Positions 8,993 to 18,380 are shown, numbered from the stretch's first letter. The stretch: 64,000 nucleotides of DNA from Alphaproteobacteria bacterium (GCA_024279135.1 JAJRRU010000008.1:1-64000), one strand, 5' to 3'. Notes: generated from the sequence alone by a model not told the origin. Numbers and translations are program-made.

Positions 8993-9027
8993 CAAAGGGG
9001 TTAGCCAGTAACTGGCTAACCCCTTTG
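8993..9027 (-). terminator. Strong hairpin terminator after the tRNA-Cys/tRNA-Asn pair
   Basis: A perfect 16-bp stem (CAAAGGGGTTAGCCAG with its complement) around a 3-base TAA loop is followed on the minus strand by TTTT. It sits 7 bases after the tRNA-Asn CCA end. Confidence 0.8.
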
Positions 9028-9034
9028 GAAATTC

Positions 9035-9110
9035 TGGCTCCGGAGGAGGGACTCGAACCCCCGACAAGTCGGTTAACAGCCGACTGCTCTACCAACTGAG
9101 CTACTCCGGA
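9035..9110 (-). tRNA. tRNA-Asn (anticodon GTT)
   Basis: A complete 76-base cloverleaf lies on the minus strand. The acceptor TCCGGAG pairs with CTCCGGA, the anticodon loop is CTGTTAA, the T-loop is TTCGAGT and the CCA is encoded. It follows tRNA-Cys by 6 bases in one short operon. Confidence 0.97.
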
Positions 9111-9116
9111 TCAATA

Positions 9117-9190
9117 TGGAGGCGCGGACCGGATTCGAACCGGTGTCCACGGCTTTGCAGGCCGCTGCGTAGCCACTCCGCCACCGCGCC
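9117..9190 (-). tRNA. tRNA-Cys (anticodon GCA)
   Basis: A complete 74-base cloverleaf lies on the minus strand. The acceptor GGCGCGG pairs with CCGCGCC, the anticodon loop is CTGCAAA, the T-loop is TTCGAAT and the CCA is encoded after a T discriminator. It is the first gene of the tRNA pair. Confidence 0.97.
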
Positions 9191-9486
9191 ACCGTCATTA
9201 ATAAACGCCATTGACGCTCATAATCGGGCTATTGTCCCGGTGACACCCGATCACGGCATGGTTTTCCGCACCGGGCACCGGAACTTAGTCAAGGAATGCC
9301 ACCGGGTCAAGTGATCGTTTCTGCATTCCGGCATTTTCCATCAATGTTTTATGCCAGTATGACGCAGGGTTAATACGTCCGCCCCATATAGCACCATAAA
9401 TCATCTGAAAGCGTTGTTTTCTTGGTCTGAGCAGACTATAAATACGGCAACAGATTTCCGCATTTAACACGTCAGGAACACACACG
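9191..9486. other. Intergenic region between divergent tRNA-Cys and pcm-like genes
   Basis: This 296-base stretch should hold the promoters for the tRNA pair (minus) and for the pcm-tolC block (plus). An AGGA ribosome-binding site lies 9 bases before the pcm-like start. A 66-codon minus-strand ORF (9285-9485) covers most of it. Its product contains RINPASYWHKTL but matches nothing recognised and overlaps the pcm leader, so it is not called as a gene. Confidence 0.4.
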
Positions 9487-10146
9487 ATGGATTACGCAGC
9501 AGCCCGGCGCCATATGGTAGACAGCCAGATTTTACCCAACCGCGTAACTGACACGCGAATCATCGATATCATGAGTACTTTACCCCGGGAATCATTTGTT
9601 CCCGAGTCCCGCAAAGGTATCGCCTATGTGGACGAGGCTCTGGACATTGGCAATGGCCGGTTTTTAATGGAACCCATGGTCACCGCACGGCTTCTGCAAT
9701 CCCTGTCACCCAGGGCTGATGATATCGCCCTGGTGATCGGTTGCTCGTCGGGCTACACTGCGGCCTGTCTCGCAAAAATTGTCAGCACGGTGGTTGTCAT
9801 TGAAAGCGACGCGGAACTGGCAGCCAAAGCATCAGACACATTCTCAGAATTGGGAATCGATAACGTGGCGATCATGGACGGCGATCTGGCCTGCGGTTAT
9901 CCAGGCCAGGCACCTTATGACCTGATATTATTCGACGGGGCCATCCCGACCATTCCCGAAGACATCAAAGCCCAGCTATCAGAAGGGGGACGCCTTGCCG
10001 CCATTACGGGTGGCGGAGCCCACGATGTTCCGGGCGACGCTATTCTCATTACCCGCTTTCACGGCGTATTGTCGGCCCGTAAAATTTTTGAACTGGGAAC
10101 GCCTTCGTTACCCGGCTTTGAAAAAGAGGCCGGTTTCACCTTTTAA
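9487..10146 (+). CDS. Divergent protein-L-isoaspartate O-methyltransferase family protein
   Basis: The 219-residue protein has the PCMT layout: an N-terminal helical part, then a Rossmann SAM-binding fold. The usual acidic, glycine-rich motif I is altered to LVIGCSSGYTAACLA, and motif II is VVVIESD. Classical enzymes methylate isoaspartyl residues in damaged proteins. The altered motif I and the fixed position before tolC in alphaproteobacteria mark this as a subfamily of uncertain substrate, so no pcm symbol is given. Start ATG 9487 has AGGA 9 bases upstream. It is followed after 120 bases by tolC on the same strand. Confidence 0.85.
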   Translation: MDYAAARRHMVDSQILPNRVTDTRIIDIMSTLPRESFVPESRKGIAYVDEALDIGNGRFLMEPMVTARLLQSLSPRADDIALVIGCSSGYTAACLAKIVSTVVVIESDAELAAKASDTFSELGIDNVAIMDGDLACGYPGQAPYDLILFDGAIPTIPEDIKAQLSEGGRLAAITGGGAHDVPGDAILITRFHGVLSARKIFELGTPSLPGFEKEAGFTF

Positions 10147-10266
10147 TCATGTTATCCTGTTATCCTGTTGCGCCGATAAACATTCGAAACTTAAGTCTAT
10201 TTTAATAGCATAAGCCGATATTATCGACATGGTGCCAGAAACCAACCGGATGGAAGCATTTTTGTT

Positions 10267-11673
10267 ATGAGCTTTTCCAGCATTGCCAAAAACAGCCCAC
10301 TCGCATGGTTACCCGGGATATGCACGGGCATAGTAGCCTTTGCCCTGATGACCCATTCCGCCCAGGCCGAAACTCTGGAAGAAGCCTTGATCGCCACGTA
10401 CCTGTCCAATCCGTCACTGAGTGCTTCGCGGGCCGGATTACGTGCCACGGACGAAGCCGTGTCCCAGGCCGTCTCGAACTGGCGGCCGACCATCGAATTT
10501 ACCGCCTCCACCGGCCTGGAAATCAACAGCTCATCCCTGCGTTCCGGCGGTGCCAAAAGCCAGACCCGACGACCGACGTCTCTGGGCCTGGATTTAACCC
10601 AGCCACTGTTTCGCGGTGGGCGCACCGCGGCCCAGACCAGCGAGGCAGAAAACACTGTCAAAGCAGAACGTGCCCGCCTGACCAGCCTTGAGCAGGACCT
10701 GCTGCTGGCCGCAGCAACGGCATACCTGGATGTGTACCGTGACGAAGCCGTGCTGAGCCTCAACAAAAACAACGAAGCCGTCCTGATCCGTCAGCTCGAA
10801 GCCACGCAGGACCGCTTCCAGGTTGGCGAGATTACCCGCACCGATGTTCATCAGGCCGAGGCCCGCCTGGCCAATTCGACGGCCGACCGCATACAAAGCG
10901 AGGCGACCCTTGCCACGGCACAGGCGATTTACCTGAACGTTACGGGCAATCAGCTGTCCAGCAATCTTACATTACCCGCCCTGCCAGCCGGCAAACCGGC
11001 CAGCCGTGAAATTGCCATCAAGGAAGCTGCCCTGAACAACCCCAATGTGATCGCCGCGCAATACGACGCCCTGGCGGGCATTGACAATATCGACGCCGTG
11101 TGGGGCGAACTTCTGCCCGAGGTGGAACTGACAGCTTCAGCGAATCGAAACTACAATAGCTCTGGTGTATCCACCCAGATCGACACTTATGACACTCTGC
11201 TAAACTTGACTGTACCGCTTTATCAGTCCGGTTCGGTGTATTCCCGATTACGTCAATCCAAACAACAGGCCGCTGATTTACGCCTGCGGGTAGACCGCGA
11301 ACGACGCAATGCAGCAGAGCAGGCGGCCCGTGCGTGGGAAACATTAGTGTCTGCCAGGGCGCGTGTAACCTCGTTCAAAACGGCCATCGTATCGGCCACC
11401 ATTGCCTTCGACGGGGTCGAACGCGAGGCCGCCGTCGGATCGCGAACTGTGCTGGATGTGCTTGATGCAGAACAAGAATTACTGGATGCGCGGGTCAGTT
11501 ATATCCGCGCTCAACGCGACGAAGCGGTCACCATGTATGAGCTTCTTTCCGCCATGGGGCACCTGACGGCACACCGCCTTCAGTTGCCCATCGAGCTTTA
11601 CGACCCGGAAGAACACTTTCGCGAAGTTCGCGATGTGTGGAGCGGCGGAACAAGCAAGGGTGGCATTGAATAA
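10267..11673 (+). CDS. tolC: TolC family outer-membrane channel protein
   Basis: At 468 residues this matches TolC-type outer-membrane factors. A signal peptide ends at about AQA/ETLEEAL. Two OEP repeats follow, with long amphipathic helices containing R-QLEATQDRFQVGEITRTDV and the second-repeat counterpart AAVGSRTVLDVLDAEQEL. The trimer forms a periplasm-spanning tunnel used by tripartite efflux pumps and type I secretion. No inner-membrane pump or adaptor is adjacent; the MFS transporter 1 kb downstream might use it, but that is inference. The position after the pcm-like gene and before popZ matches other alphaproteobacteria. Confidence 0.95.
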   Translation: MSFSSIAKNSPLAWLPGICTGIVAFALMTHSAQAETLEEALIATYLSNPSLSASRAGLRATDEAVSQAVSNWRPTIEFTASTGLEINSSSLRSGGAKSQTRRPTSLGLDLTQPLFRGGRTAAQTSEAENTVKAERARLTSLEQDLLLAAATAYLDVYRDEAVLSLNKNNEAVLIRQLEATQDRFQVGEITRTDVHQAEARLANSTADRIQSEATLATAQAIYLNVTGNQLSSNLTLPALPAGKPASREIAIKEAALNNPNVIAAQYDALAGIDNIDAVWGELLPEVELTASANRNYNSSGVSTQIDTYDTLLNLTVPLYQSGSVYSRLRQSKQQAADLRLRVDRERRNAAEQAARAWETLVSARARVTSFKTAIVSATIAFDGVEREAAVGSRTVLDVLDAEQELLDARVSYIRAQRDEAVTMYELLSAMGHLTAHRLQLPIELYDPEEHFREVRDVWSGGTSKGGIE

Positions 11674-11817
11674 ACATCATGTGCCAAAAACCCTGTGTCA
11701 TATATATTCATAAAGTTAGTGACCTTTATTAACATTTCAGCAACCATAACAATCATACTATAAGATTCACAATTGCTTTTACCAAAGTTAGCAAAATAGA
11801 AATCAGGCATTTGGCAA

Positions 11818-12591
11818 ATGAGTGAAAACGAAGACGAACAGACGGAAGACGGTGAAGAACCTTCGATGGAAGATATTCTTGCGTCCATTCGGCGAATTCT
11901 GGCCGAGGACGAAGAAGCCGAAGAAAACGAGAAACCGGCAGAGACAGATGAAGACGCAACCATGTCCGTCGCTGAAGATGTACCGATTGAAAAAGATGCA
12001 CCGGAAATGGATGTTGACTCATTGCTTGCCGAAATGGACGCAGAACCAGCCGCCGCACCTGTAATAGATGTGGATCTGAGCGAACCGGAACCTGAACCTG
12101 AACCAGAACCAGAACAGACCCCGGAAATAGATATATCCTTTGACGAAGAGCCAGAGCCAGAGCCGGCCCCCGAACCGCAACCCGAGCCAGCACCCGAGCC
12201 TGTCTTTGAAGCACCACCTCCGCCGCCACCCCCACCACCGGCAGCAGTAGCGGCTCCACCACCTCCTCCTCCGCCGCCGCCAACACAGGATATCTTTGAA
12301 TTGACGGCCGCCATGGTATCCTCGCCAACCGCAACCATGTCTCAGTCAACCATGCAACAGTCATCCGATATGCTTTCCGATCTGGCCAAGGCAATTCTTG
12401 ACCGGCGTGACTTGCGGGTTCAGGACCATGGCAGTGAGGCCAACGTAACCCTGGAAAGCCTGGTTCGTGAAATGCTCAAACCATTGCTCAATGAATGGCT
12501 GGATCGTAATCTTCCCTATATGATAGAACGACTGGTCAAGATTGAGATTGATAACATGGTAAACCGGGCACAGAGATTCGATAAACTCTGA
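11818..12591 (+). CDS. popZ: PopZ-like polar organising protein (DUF2497)
   Basis: The 257-residue protein has an N-terminal helix (SMEDILASIRRILAEDEE), a long acidic and proline-rich linker, and a C-terminal DUF2497 oligomerisation region with LVREMLKPLLNEWLDRNLP and VKIEIDNMVNRA. In Caulobacter, PopZ self-assembles at cell poles and anchors the chromosome centromere through ParB. The linker here is extreme: a run of alternating Glu-Pro near residues 85-100 and two nine-proline tracts (about 137-145 and 153-161). Placement between tolC and valS is typical. A strong terminator follows. Confidence 0.92.
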   Translation: MSENEDEQTEDGEEPSMEDILASIRRILAEDEEAEENEKPAETDEDATMSVAEDVPIEKDAPEMDVDSLLAEMDAEPAAAPVIDVDLSEPEPEPEPEPEQTPEIDISFDEEPEPEPAPEPQPEPAPEPVFEAPPPPPPPPPAAVAAPPPPPPPPPTQDIFELTAAMVSSPTATMSQSTMQQSSDMLSDLAKAILDRRDLRVQDHGSEANVTLESLVREMLKPLLNEWLDRNLPYMIERLVKIEIDNMVNRAQRFDKL

Positions 12592-12615
12592 TTTTTTATT
12601 TTAATTTAAAACGTT

Positions 12616-12655
12616 AAAAGCCCATGATAAATTATTGATGTCATGGGCTTTTTTT
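12616..12655 (+). terminator. Rho-independent terminator after popZ
   Basis: A 12-bp perfect stem (AAAAGCCCATGA with its complement) encloses a 13-base loop and is followed by a run of seven T. The T-run ends only 8 bases before the next gene's ATG. Confidence 0.9.
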
Positions 12656-12663
12656 AGCAAATC

Positions 12664-14115
12664 ATGTCGACTGAAATACAAGCAGACCATGAACAGCAAC
12701 TGAGCTGGGCAGAATTGTATCGCCAGGGCTTTGGCCCGATTTTATTCATTTTGTGCTTTGCGATCTGGCAACACGCCGCCAGCAGTATGCTGGCCGCGAC
12801 GACCTTGCCGCGCGCCGTTAGCGAAATAGGTGGTGCGCATTTGATGGGCTGGGCCTATTCGCTGTTTCAGCTTGGCTCCATACTGGCTGGCACCCTTGCG
12901 GCCTCGTTAGTCAGTAAATACGACATTCGCAACCCGTTGATGTTAGCAGGCCTGCTCTACGGTCTGGGCTGTCTGTTGTCAGCCCTCGCGCCCCAGATAG
13001 AAATTTTCCTGATGGGGCGTCTCATTCAGGGCATGGGGGGGGGCTGGATGTTGGGCCTGGTCTTTATTGCCATAAACCGGTTTTTCCCCGGCCCGGTCAT
13101 TCCCAAAATCATCGCTTTGATCTCCGTGGTCTGGAGTGCCTCGGCATTTAGCGGCCCGCTGGTCGGCGGGGCCTTTGCCAATCTGGGTTTGTGGCGTTAC
13201 GCCTACGGCTCTTTTACCATCCAGAGCCTGATTTTCATGATTGCAACTTATTACATTATCCCGCAAAAACCCCGTGATATAACCCGCGATAGCCTGGCGA
13301 CAATCGACCGGGTTTCCTTGTCCCGACTGGCTTTAATGGCTCTGGTCATCCTGATGATTTCCGTTGCCGGGGCCGATGTGCACCCGGTTTATTCCCCGCT
13401 CATGATCTTTGCCGGGCTCGGCTTGCTTTATCTGTGTTTTCAACTGGACCGGCTGGACCTGACGTCCCGCATGTTTCCGGCCAACACCCTTAAACCGGGC
13501 CATACAGTCGGGGCCGGGCTGTCCATGATCCTGGTGCTGGGCATGTCGACCATGTCATTTCTGGTCTATGGCCCGGCTTTGTTAGAAGCCATATTCGGGG
13601 TCAGCCCGCTGGGTGCGGGGTATATTGTCGCCCTTGAATCCGTGGCATGGGGCGGGGCCGCCATGGTATTTTCAAATTCCCGAAAGACCACGGAACCCAT
13701 ACTGTTTCGTTGTGGCTCAGCCCTCATCCTGATCGGCACCCTGGGCATGGCTTTATCCATGTCCGGCAACCTGCCGGGGGCTTCAACGCAAGGCCCATTA
13801 TGGCCAATCATCATCTCCGCCATCCTGCACGGCACGGGGTTCGGCATGATGTGGGGCTTTATCATGCGCCGCATTCTCGACAAAACCCCGCAAAGTGAGC
13901 GCGACAGGACATCCACCACCATTCCGGTTATCCATCAGATCGGCATGGCTATCGGGGCGGCTATCAGCAATGTTATTGCCAACGGTGCCGGATATTCGGC
14001 GTCCCTTACCATCACCCAGGCCCAGGGGGTTGCATTGTGGGTTTTCGCGGCTTTCATTCCGTTATTGCTGATCGGCAATTTACTGGCCTGGCGGTTTGCC
14101 CGAATAAAGGGGTGA
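12664..14115 (+). CDS. MFS transporter, DHA2-like drug:proton antiporter
   Basis: The 483-residue hydrophobic protein probably has 14 membrane segments. Features of the major facilitator superfamily include the conserved loop segment MGRLIQGMGGGWMLG and an antiporter-like SAFSGPLVGG. EmrB/QacA-type (DHA2) transporters expel hydrophobic compounds. It sits between popZ and valS, which are usually neighbours. Its ATG lies 8 bases downstream of the popZ terminator T-run and no Shine-Dalgarno sequence is visible, so translation initiation is unusual or the start is misplaced. Substrate is unknown. Confidence 0.88.
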   Translation: MSTEIQADHEQQLSWAELYRQGFGPILFILCFAIWQHAASSMLAATTLPRAVSEIGGAHLMGWAYSLFQLGSILAGTLAASLVSKYDIRNPLMLAGLLYGLGCLLSALAPQIEIFLMGRLIQGMGGGWMLGLVFIAINRFFPGPVIPKIIALISVVWSASAFSGPLVGGAFANLGLWRYAYGSFTIQSLIFMIATYYIIPQKPRDITRDSLATIDRVSLSRLALMALVILMISVAGADVHPVYSPLMIFAGLGLLYLCFQLDRLDLTSRMFPANTLKPGHTVGAGLSMILVLGMSTMSFLVYGPALLEAIFGVSPLGAGYIVALESVAWGGAAMVFSNSRKTTEPILFRCGSALILIGTLGMALSMSGNLPGASTQGPLWPIIISAILHGTGFGMMWGFIMRRILDKTPQSERDRTSTTIPVIHQIGMAIGAAISNVIANGAGYSASLTITQAQGVALWVFAAFIPLLLIGNLLAWRFARIKG

Positions 14116-14263
14116 AAATGGTAAATTCGGGATAAATCTTGCAAAACACCCGCAATACACGTGGAAAACCTAGACCTTGGTAGCTGGGAGCGTTACAAAG
14201 TTGCCTTCATGGTCACCATTACGATCAAAATCGGTTCACTTGCTGTATTGAAGGACGCGCCGC

Positions 14264-16918
14264 GTGCTAGACAAAACTTATCGGCCCAACGAAATCGAAC
14301 AGAAACATTACGAAGACTGGGAAAGCTCCGGCAAATTTGCCTGTGGCAAAAGTGATAATACCAAGCCCTATACCATTGTCATTCCGCCGCCGAATGTTAC
14401 CGGCAGCCTGCACATGGGCCATGCCCTGAACAACACCCTGCAGGACATCCTGATCCGTCAGCACCGCATGAAAGGCCGTGATGCCCTGTGGCAGCCCGGC
14501 ACCGATCATGCCGGCATCGCAACCCAGATGGTGGTCGAACGCCAGATGGCCGAGGAGGGCATTACCCGCCATGACCTGGGCCGCGAGAAATTCATCGAGC
14601 GAGTGTGGGACTGGAAAGCCCAGTCCGGTGGTGTCATCACCAAACAATTGCGCAGGCTGGGCGCCTCATGCGACTGGTCGCGTGAACGCTTCACCATGGA
14701 CGAAGGCCTGTCGAGGGCCGTGCGCAAGGTGTTTGTCGACCTGCACAAAAAGAACCTGATTTACCGGGATAAACGACTGGTCAACTGGGACCCCAAGCTG
14801 CACACCGCGATTTCCGATCTGGAGGTTGAGCAGCGCGAGGAAACCGGCAAGATGTGGTATTTCCGCTACCCCATCGAGGGCCAGGAAGGCAAATTCCTGG
14901 TTGTCGCCACCACCCGCCCGGAAACCATGCTGGGCGATACCGGCGTCGCGGTCCATCCCGATGACGATCGTTACCGCCATCTGGTGGGCAAAAACTGTGT
15001 CTTGCCCATAACCGGACGCATCATTCCGATTATCGCCGATGACTATGCCGATCAGGAGAAAGGCTCCGGCGCGGTGAAAATGACTCCGGCCCATGATTTT
15101 AACGACTTCGAGGTCGGCCGCCGTCACGATTTGAAAATCATCAATGTTCTCGATAAAGACGCCTGCATGAACGATAACGTGCCGGAAGTCTACCGAGGGC
15201 TGGACAGGTTTGTTGCGCGCCAGAAAGTCGTTAAGGAAATCGAACGACTGGGCTTGCTGGAAAAGGTCGAGGAAAATCCCATGACCATTCCCTATGGCGA
15301 CCGCTCCGGGGTGGTCATCGAACCGTGGCTCATGAACCAGTGGTTTGTGGACGCCAAGACCCTGGCCGGTCCGGCCATTACCGATATCGAACAGGGCCGC
15401 ACCAAAATCATTCCCAAACAGTGGGAAAATACCTATTACGAATGGATGCGAAATATCCAGCCGTGGTGCATTTCCCGACAAATCTGGTGGGGCCACCAGA
15501 TCCCGGCGTGGTTCGGTCCCGATGGCGATATTTTCGTTGAACTGACAGAAGAAGAAGCCTACGCCGCAGCCCGCAAGGCCACCGGTGATGAGAATATTGT
15601 GCTGGTTCGCGACGCGGACGTACTTGATACCTGGTTTTCCTCCGCCCTGTGGCCGTTTTCCACATTGGGCTGGCCGGATAAGACGCCGGAACTGGAGCGA
15701 TATTATCCCACTGATGTGTTGATTACCGGTTTCGATATCCTGTTTTTCTGGGTTGCGCGGATGATGATGATGGGCATCGAGTTCATGGGCGAGGTACCGT
15801 TTCACACGGTCTACATCCACGCCCTGGTGCGCGATGAACATGGTCAGAAAATGTCCAAATCAAAAGGCAACATCATCGATCCGCTGGAGCTGATTGACCA
15901 GTTCGGTGCCGATGCCCTGCGCTTTACCATGACCGCCCAGGCCGCTCAGGGCCGCGATGTAAAGCTGTCTCAAAGTCGGGTCGAAGGCTACCGGAATTTC
16001 TGTACAAAAATCTGGAATGCGGCCCGCTTCTGTCAGATGAACGACTGTGTTCCGGTGCCCGGTTATGATCCCAAAAGTGCCAAACTGACCATTAACCGCT
16101 GGATCATCGGCAAGCTGAAAAAGGCCGTCGATGATACCGACGCGGCAAGCGATGCCTACCGCTATAACGACATTGCCGATGTGTTGTATCACTTCACCTG
16201 GGGCACGTTCTGTGACTGGTATCTGGAACTGACCAAACCCATCTTGCAAGGCGACAACGAAGCAGCCAAAACCGAGACCCGCGCCACCACGGCCTGGGTG
16301 CTGGACCAGATGCTGCACCTGCTGCACCCGGTCATTCCCTATATCACCGAAGAACTATGGCAGAAGTTAGCTGAAAACCGCCCCTACAGCCTGATAGAGG
16401 GCATCTGGCCAGTACTGGGCGATGAACTGGTAGATGGAGATGCCGACGCCGAAATGGACTGGCTGATCGATCTGATCGGCCTGATCCGTGCGGTCCGTGT
16501 GGAAATGAACATCAACCCCGGCAAGATCATTCCCCTCAATCACCAGAATGCCAATGCAACCACCTTGCGTTATATTGATCAGCACCGCGACCTGCTGAGC
16601 CGACTGGCCCGTGTGGAATCCCTGGAACCGGTCGATGATATCGGCGAGGGCGGGGTACAGGTGGTTCTCAATGAGGCAACGTTTGTAATCTCGCTGAGCG
16701 ATGTGATCGACTTTGATGCCGAACAGGCCCGATTGGAAAAAGAACTGCTAAGGTTGGGTGATGAAATAACCCGGTTTGAGAAAAAACTTTCAAATCAGGG
16801 TTTTATCGCCAAAGCCCCGGCCCAGGTCGTGGCCACAGAGCGCGAACGGCTGGCCGATGCAACCACCGCACTTGATAACACCCAGCAGGCCCTGGCCCGG
16901 CTGAAGGCTTCACAATAA
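14264..16918 (+). CDS. valS: Valyl-tRNA synthetase
   Basis: This class I synthetase attaches valine to tRNA-Val. The 884-residue protein contains the HIGH-type motif in PPPNVTGSLHMGHAL, the editing domain, the KMSKS motif in GQKMSKSKGN, an anticodon-binding domain and a C-terminal coiled coil (about the last 70 residues). The start is GTG at 14264 with AAGGA 9 bases upstream; the product begins MLDKTYRP, as in related enzymes. The next gene, mscS, starts 12 bases after its stop, so the two are probably co-transcribed. Confidence 0.97.
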   Translation: MLDKTYRPNEIEQKHYEDWESSGKFACGKSDNTKPYTIVIPPPNVTGSLHMGHALNNTLQDILIRQHRMKGRDALWQPGTDHAGIATQMVVERQMAEEGITRHDLGREKFIERVWDWKAQSGGVITKQLRRLGASCDWSRERFTMDEGLSRAVRKVFVDLHKKNLIYRDKRLVNWDPKLHTAISDLEVEQREETGKMWYFRYPIEGQEGKFLVVATTRPETMLGDTGVAVHPDDDRYRHLVGKNCVLPITGRIIPIIADDYADQEKGSGAVKMTPAHDFNDFEVGRRHDLKIINVLDKDACMNDNVPEVYRGLDRFVARQKVVKEIERLGLLEKVEENPMTIPYGDRSGVVIEPWLMNQWFVDAKTLAGPAITDIEQGRTKIIPKQWENTYYEWMRNIQPWCISRQIWWGHQIPAWFGPDGDIFVELTEEEAYAAARKATGDENIVLVRDADVLDTWFSSALWPFSTLGWPDKTPELERYYPTDVLITGFDILFFWVARMMMMGIEFMGEVPFHTVYIHALVRDEHGQKMSKSKGNIIDPLELIDQFGADALRFTMTAQAAQGRDVKLSQSRVEGYRNFCTKIWNAARFCQMNDCVPVPGYDPKSAKLTINRWIIGKLKKAVDDTDAASDAYRYNDIADVLYHFTWGTFCDWYLELTKPILQGDNEAAKTETRATTAWVLDQMLHLLHPVIPYITEELWQKLAENRPYSLIEGIWPVLGDELVDGDADAEMDWLIDLIGLIRAVRVEMNINPGKIIPLNHQNANATTLRYIDQHRDLLSRLARVESLEPVDDIGEGGVQVVLNEATFVISLSDVIDFDAEQARLEKELLRLGDEITRFEKKLSNQGFIAKAPAQVVATERERLADATTALDNTQQALARLKASQ

Positions 16919-16929
16919 ACGAGGGTACG

Positions 16930-17757
16930 ATGGAACGGGACATTAACGCCTTTATCGACACCGCAATTCCCCTGATGACAGAATACGGCATGAGCATAAT
17001 CGGGGCCATCCTGACCCTGATCATCGGCTGGACGGTGGCCGGTTGGCTGAAACGGACCATAATCCGTTCTCTGACGCGCATTCCCCGCATGGACAAGACC
17101 CTTGTGCCGTTCCTGGCCAATATCCTGCACACTGCGGTGCTGGTCTTTGTTATCGTCGCCGTACTCAACCAGTTCGGTGTAGAAACTACCAGTATCATCG
17201 CGGTTTTGGGCGCGGCTGGCCTGGCCATCGGTCTGGCCCTGCAAGGTACGCTGTCGAATATTGCCGCCGGGGTCATGCTGATGTTGCTGCGCCCCTTCAA
17301 GGTCGGAGAATACATCGACGCCGGGGGAACCGAGGGAACCATTATCCAGATCGGCCTGTTCACCACGGAATTTCTCACCGCCGACGGGGTTTGCCTGCTG
17401 GCACCCAACAGCACCATCTGGAACCAGCCCATCATCAATTATTCGCGCAATCCGACCCGCCGCCTCAAGATCACCATTGGCATCTCCTATGATGACGATA
17501 TCGACGGTGCCAGTGATACCTTGATGACCCTCATGAAGAGCGATGAACGCATCCACAGCGACCCGGCGCCCGCTGTGGTGGTCAGTTCCCTGGGTGACAG
17601 TTCGGTCAACCTGCAAATGCGGTGCTGGACATCGTCCGATGATTTCTGGGGCCTGATGTTTGATCTCAACAAACAAAGCAAGATGGTCATCGAGGCCGGT
17701 GGATACACCATCCCGTATCCACAACGCGATGTTCATATGATCTCCACGAAAGACTAA
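16930..17757 (+). CDS. mscS: Small-conductance mechanosensitive channel MscS
   Basis: The 275-residue protein has E. coli MscS size and layout: three N-terminal membrane helices, with the pore-lining third helix rich in Gly and Ala (AVLGAAGLAIGLALQGTLSN), then the beta domain and a cytoplasmic vestibule. It opens on membrane stretch to release solutes during hypo-osmotic shock. A GAGGG ribosome-binding site precedes ATG 16930, and valS ends 12 bases upstream. Confidence 0.94.
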   Translation: MERDINAFIDTAIPLMTEYGMSIIGAILTLIIGWTVAGWLKRTIIRSLTRIPRMDKTLVPFLANILHTAVLVFVIVAVLNQFGVETTSIIAVLGAAGLAIGLALQGTLSNIAAGVMLMLLRPFKVGEYIDAGGTEGTIIQIGLFTTEFLTADGVCLLAPNSTIWNQPIINYSRNPTRRLKITIGISYDDDIDGASDTLMTLMKSDERIHSDPAPAVVVSSLGDSSVNLQMRCWTSSDDFWGLMFDLNKQSKMVIEAGGYTIPYPQRDVHMISTKD

Positions 17758-17798
17758 ATAGAAAGACTGCGTTAACCATATTTGTGCTTTAATAGAGT

Positions 17799-18380
17799 AT
17801 GAAAAAGTCACTGGACGGATTGATTATACCGGACCTGCCCGACAATGCGTCGCCGGAGGACCGTGCCACTTACGTGGTCTTGCGCCTGGAACAATTTATC
17901 CGTGATGGCCGCTCGCTGGCCGAAGGCATGTCGTTTCGCAAATGGCAGGCCATGGCACTGAGCGAGATTGCCGCCAACATCGCCGAGGCCCAAAACCAGA
18001 TGGTTCGCGACAACCCGGTCACAAACCGGCTGTTATTCACCGCTGCGGCATCCATGATTACCATCGGTTTCTGGGGCATGGCCGTGTCGGTGCACAAGGT
18101 GGGGTATCTGGCCGCGGCATTTGTCATTGGCTTTGCCGGACTGGTTTTGCTGGCTGTTGCGACCGAATGGCCGATCCGAAAGTTCTGGCGCGGGTTCCAG
18201 GCCAAAAAGCGCCATAAACGCCTGGCCAGTATCGAAGGCCTGAACCGCAAGATCAAAAAACTTGAAGTTCTGCTCATGCAGGAGGCCAAAGACATGGAAA
18301 AATCCCTGGAATCTGCCCGCAAAGCCAATCAGAAGCTGGCCAGTCAACAATCGGACCCGGCACCGGCGCAAGAGCCATAA
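17799..18380 (+). CDS. Membrane protein of unknown function with C-terminal coiled coil
   Basis: The family is not recognised. The 193-residue product has a helical N-terminal domain (about 20-70), two adjacent membrane helices (about 77-97 and 101-121) and a charged C-terminal coiled coil (about 140-180) ending in a Pro/Ala tail. Both ends are predicted cytoplasmic. It follows mscS by 41 bases on the same strand and may share its transcript. No catalytic motif is visible. Confidence 0.65.
   Translation: MKKSLDGLIIPDLPDNASPEDRATYVVLRLEQFIRDGRSLAEGMSFRKWQAMALSEIAANIAEAQNQMVRDNPVTNRLLFTAAASMITIGFWGMAVSVHKVGYLAAAFVIGFAGLVLLAVATEWPIRKFWRGFQAKKRHKRLASIEGLNRKIKKLEVLLMQEAKDMEKSLESARKANQKLASQQSDPAPAQEP

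Noticed and set aside
9285-9485. 66-codon minus-strand ORF in the tRNA-pcm gap
   Set aside because: It overlaps the pcm leader, has no recognisable homology and no clear ribosome-binding site; not enough to call a gene.
11598-12338. Minus-strand ORF rich in Gly and Ser runs opposite popZ
   Set aside because: The Gly/Ser runs are the complement of the Pro/Glu repeats in popZ, so the low complexity is a by-product.
14666-15841. 391-codon minus-strand ORF
   Set aside because: It lies wholly antisense inside valS, which has all its synthetase motifs; the ORF is His/Gly/Asp-rich shadow composition with no domain.
16795-17811. 338-codon minus-strand ORF
   Set aside because: Antisense to the valS end and all of mscS; no recognisable fold and typical shadow composition.
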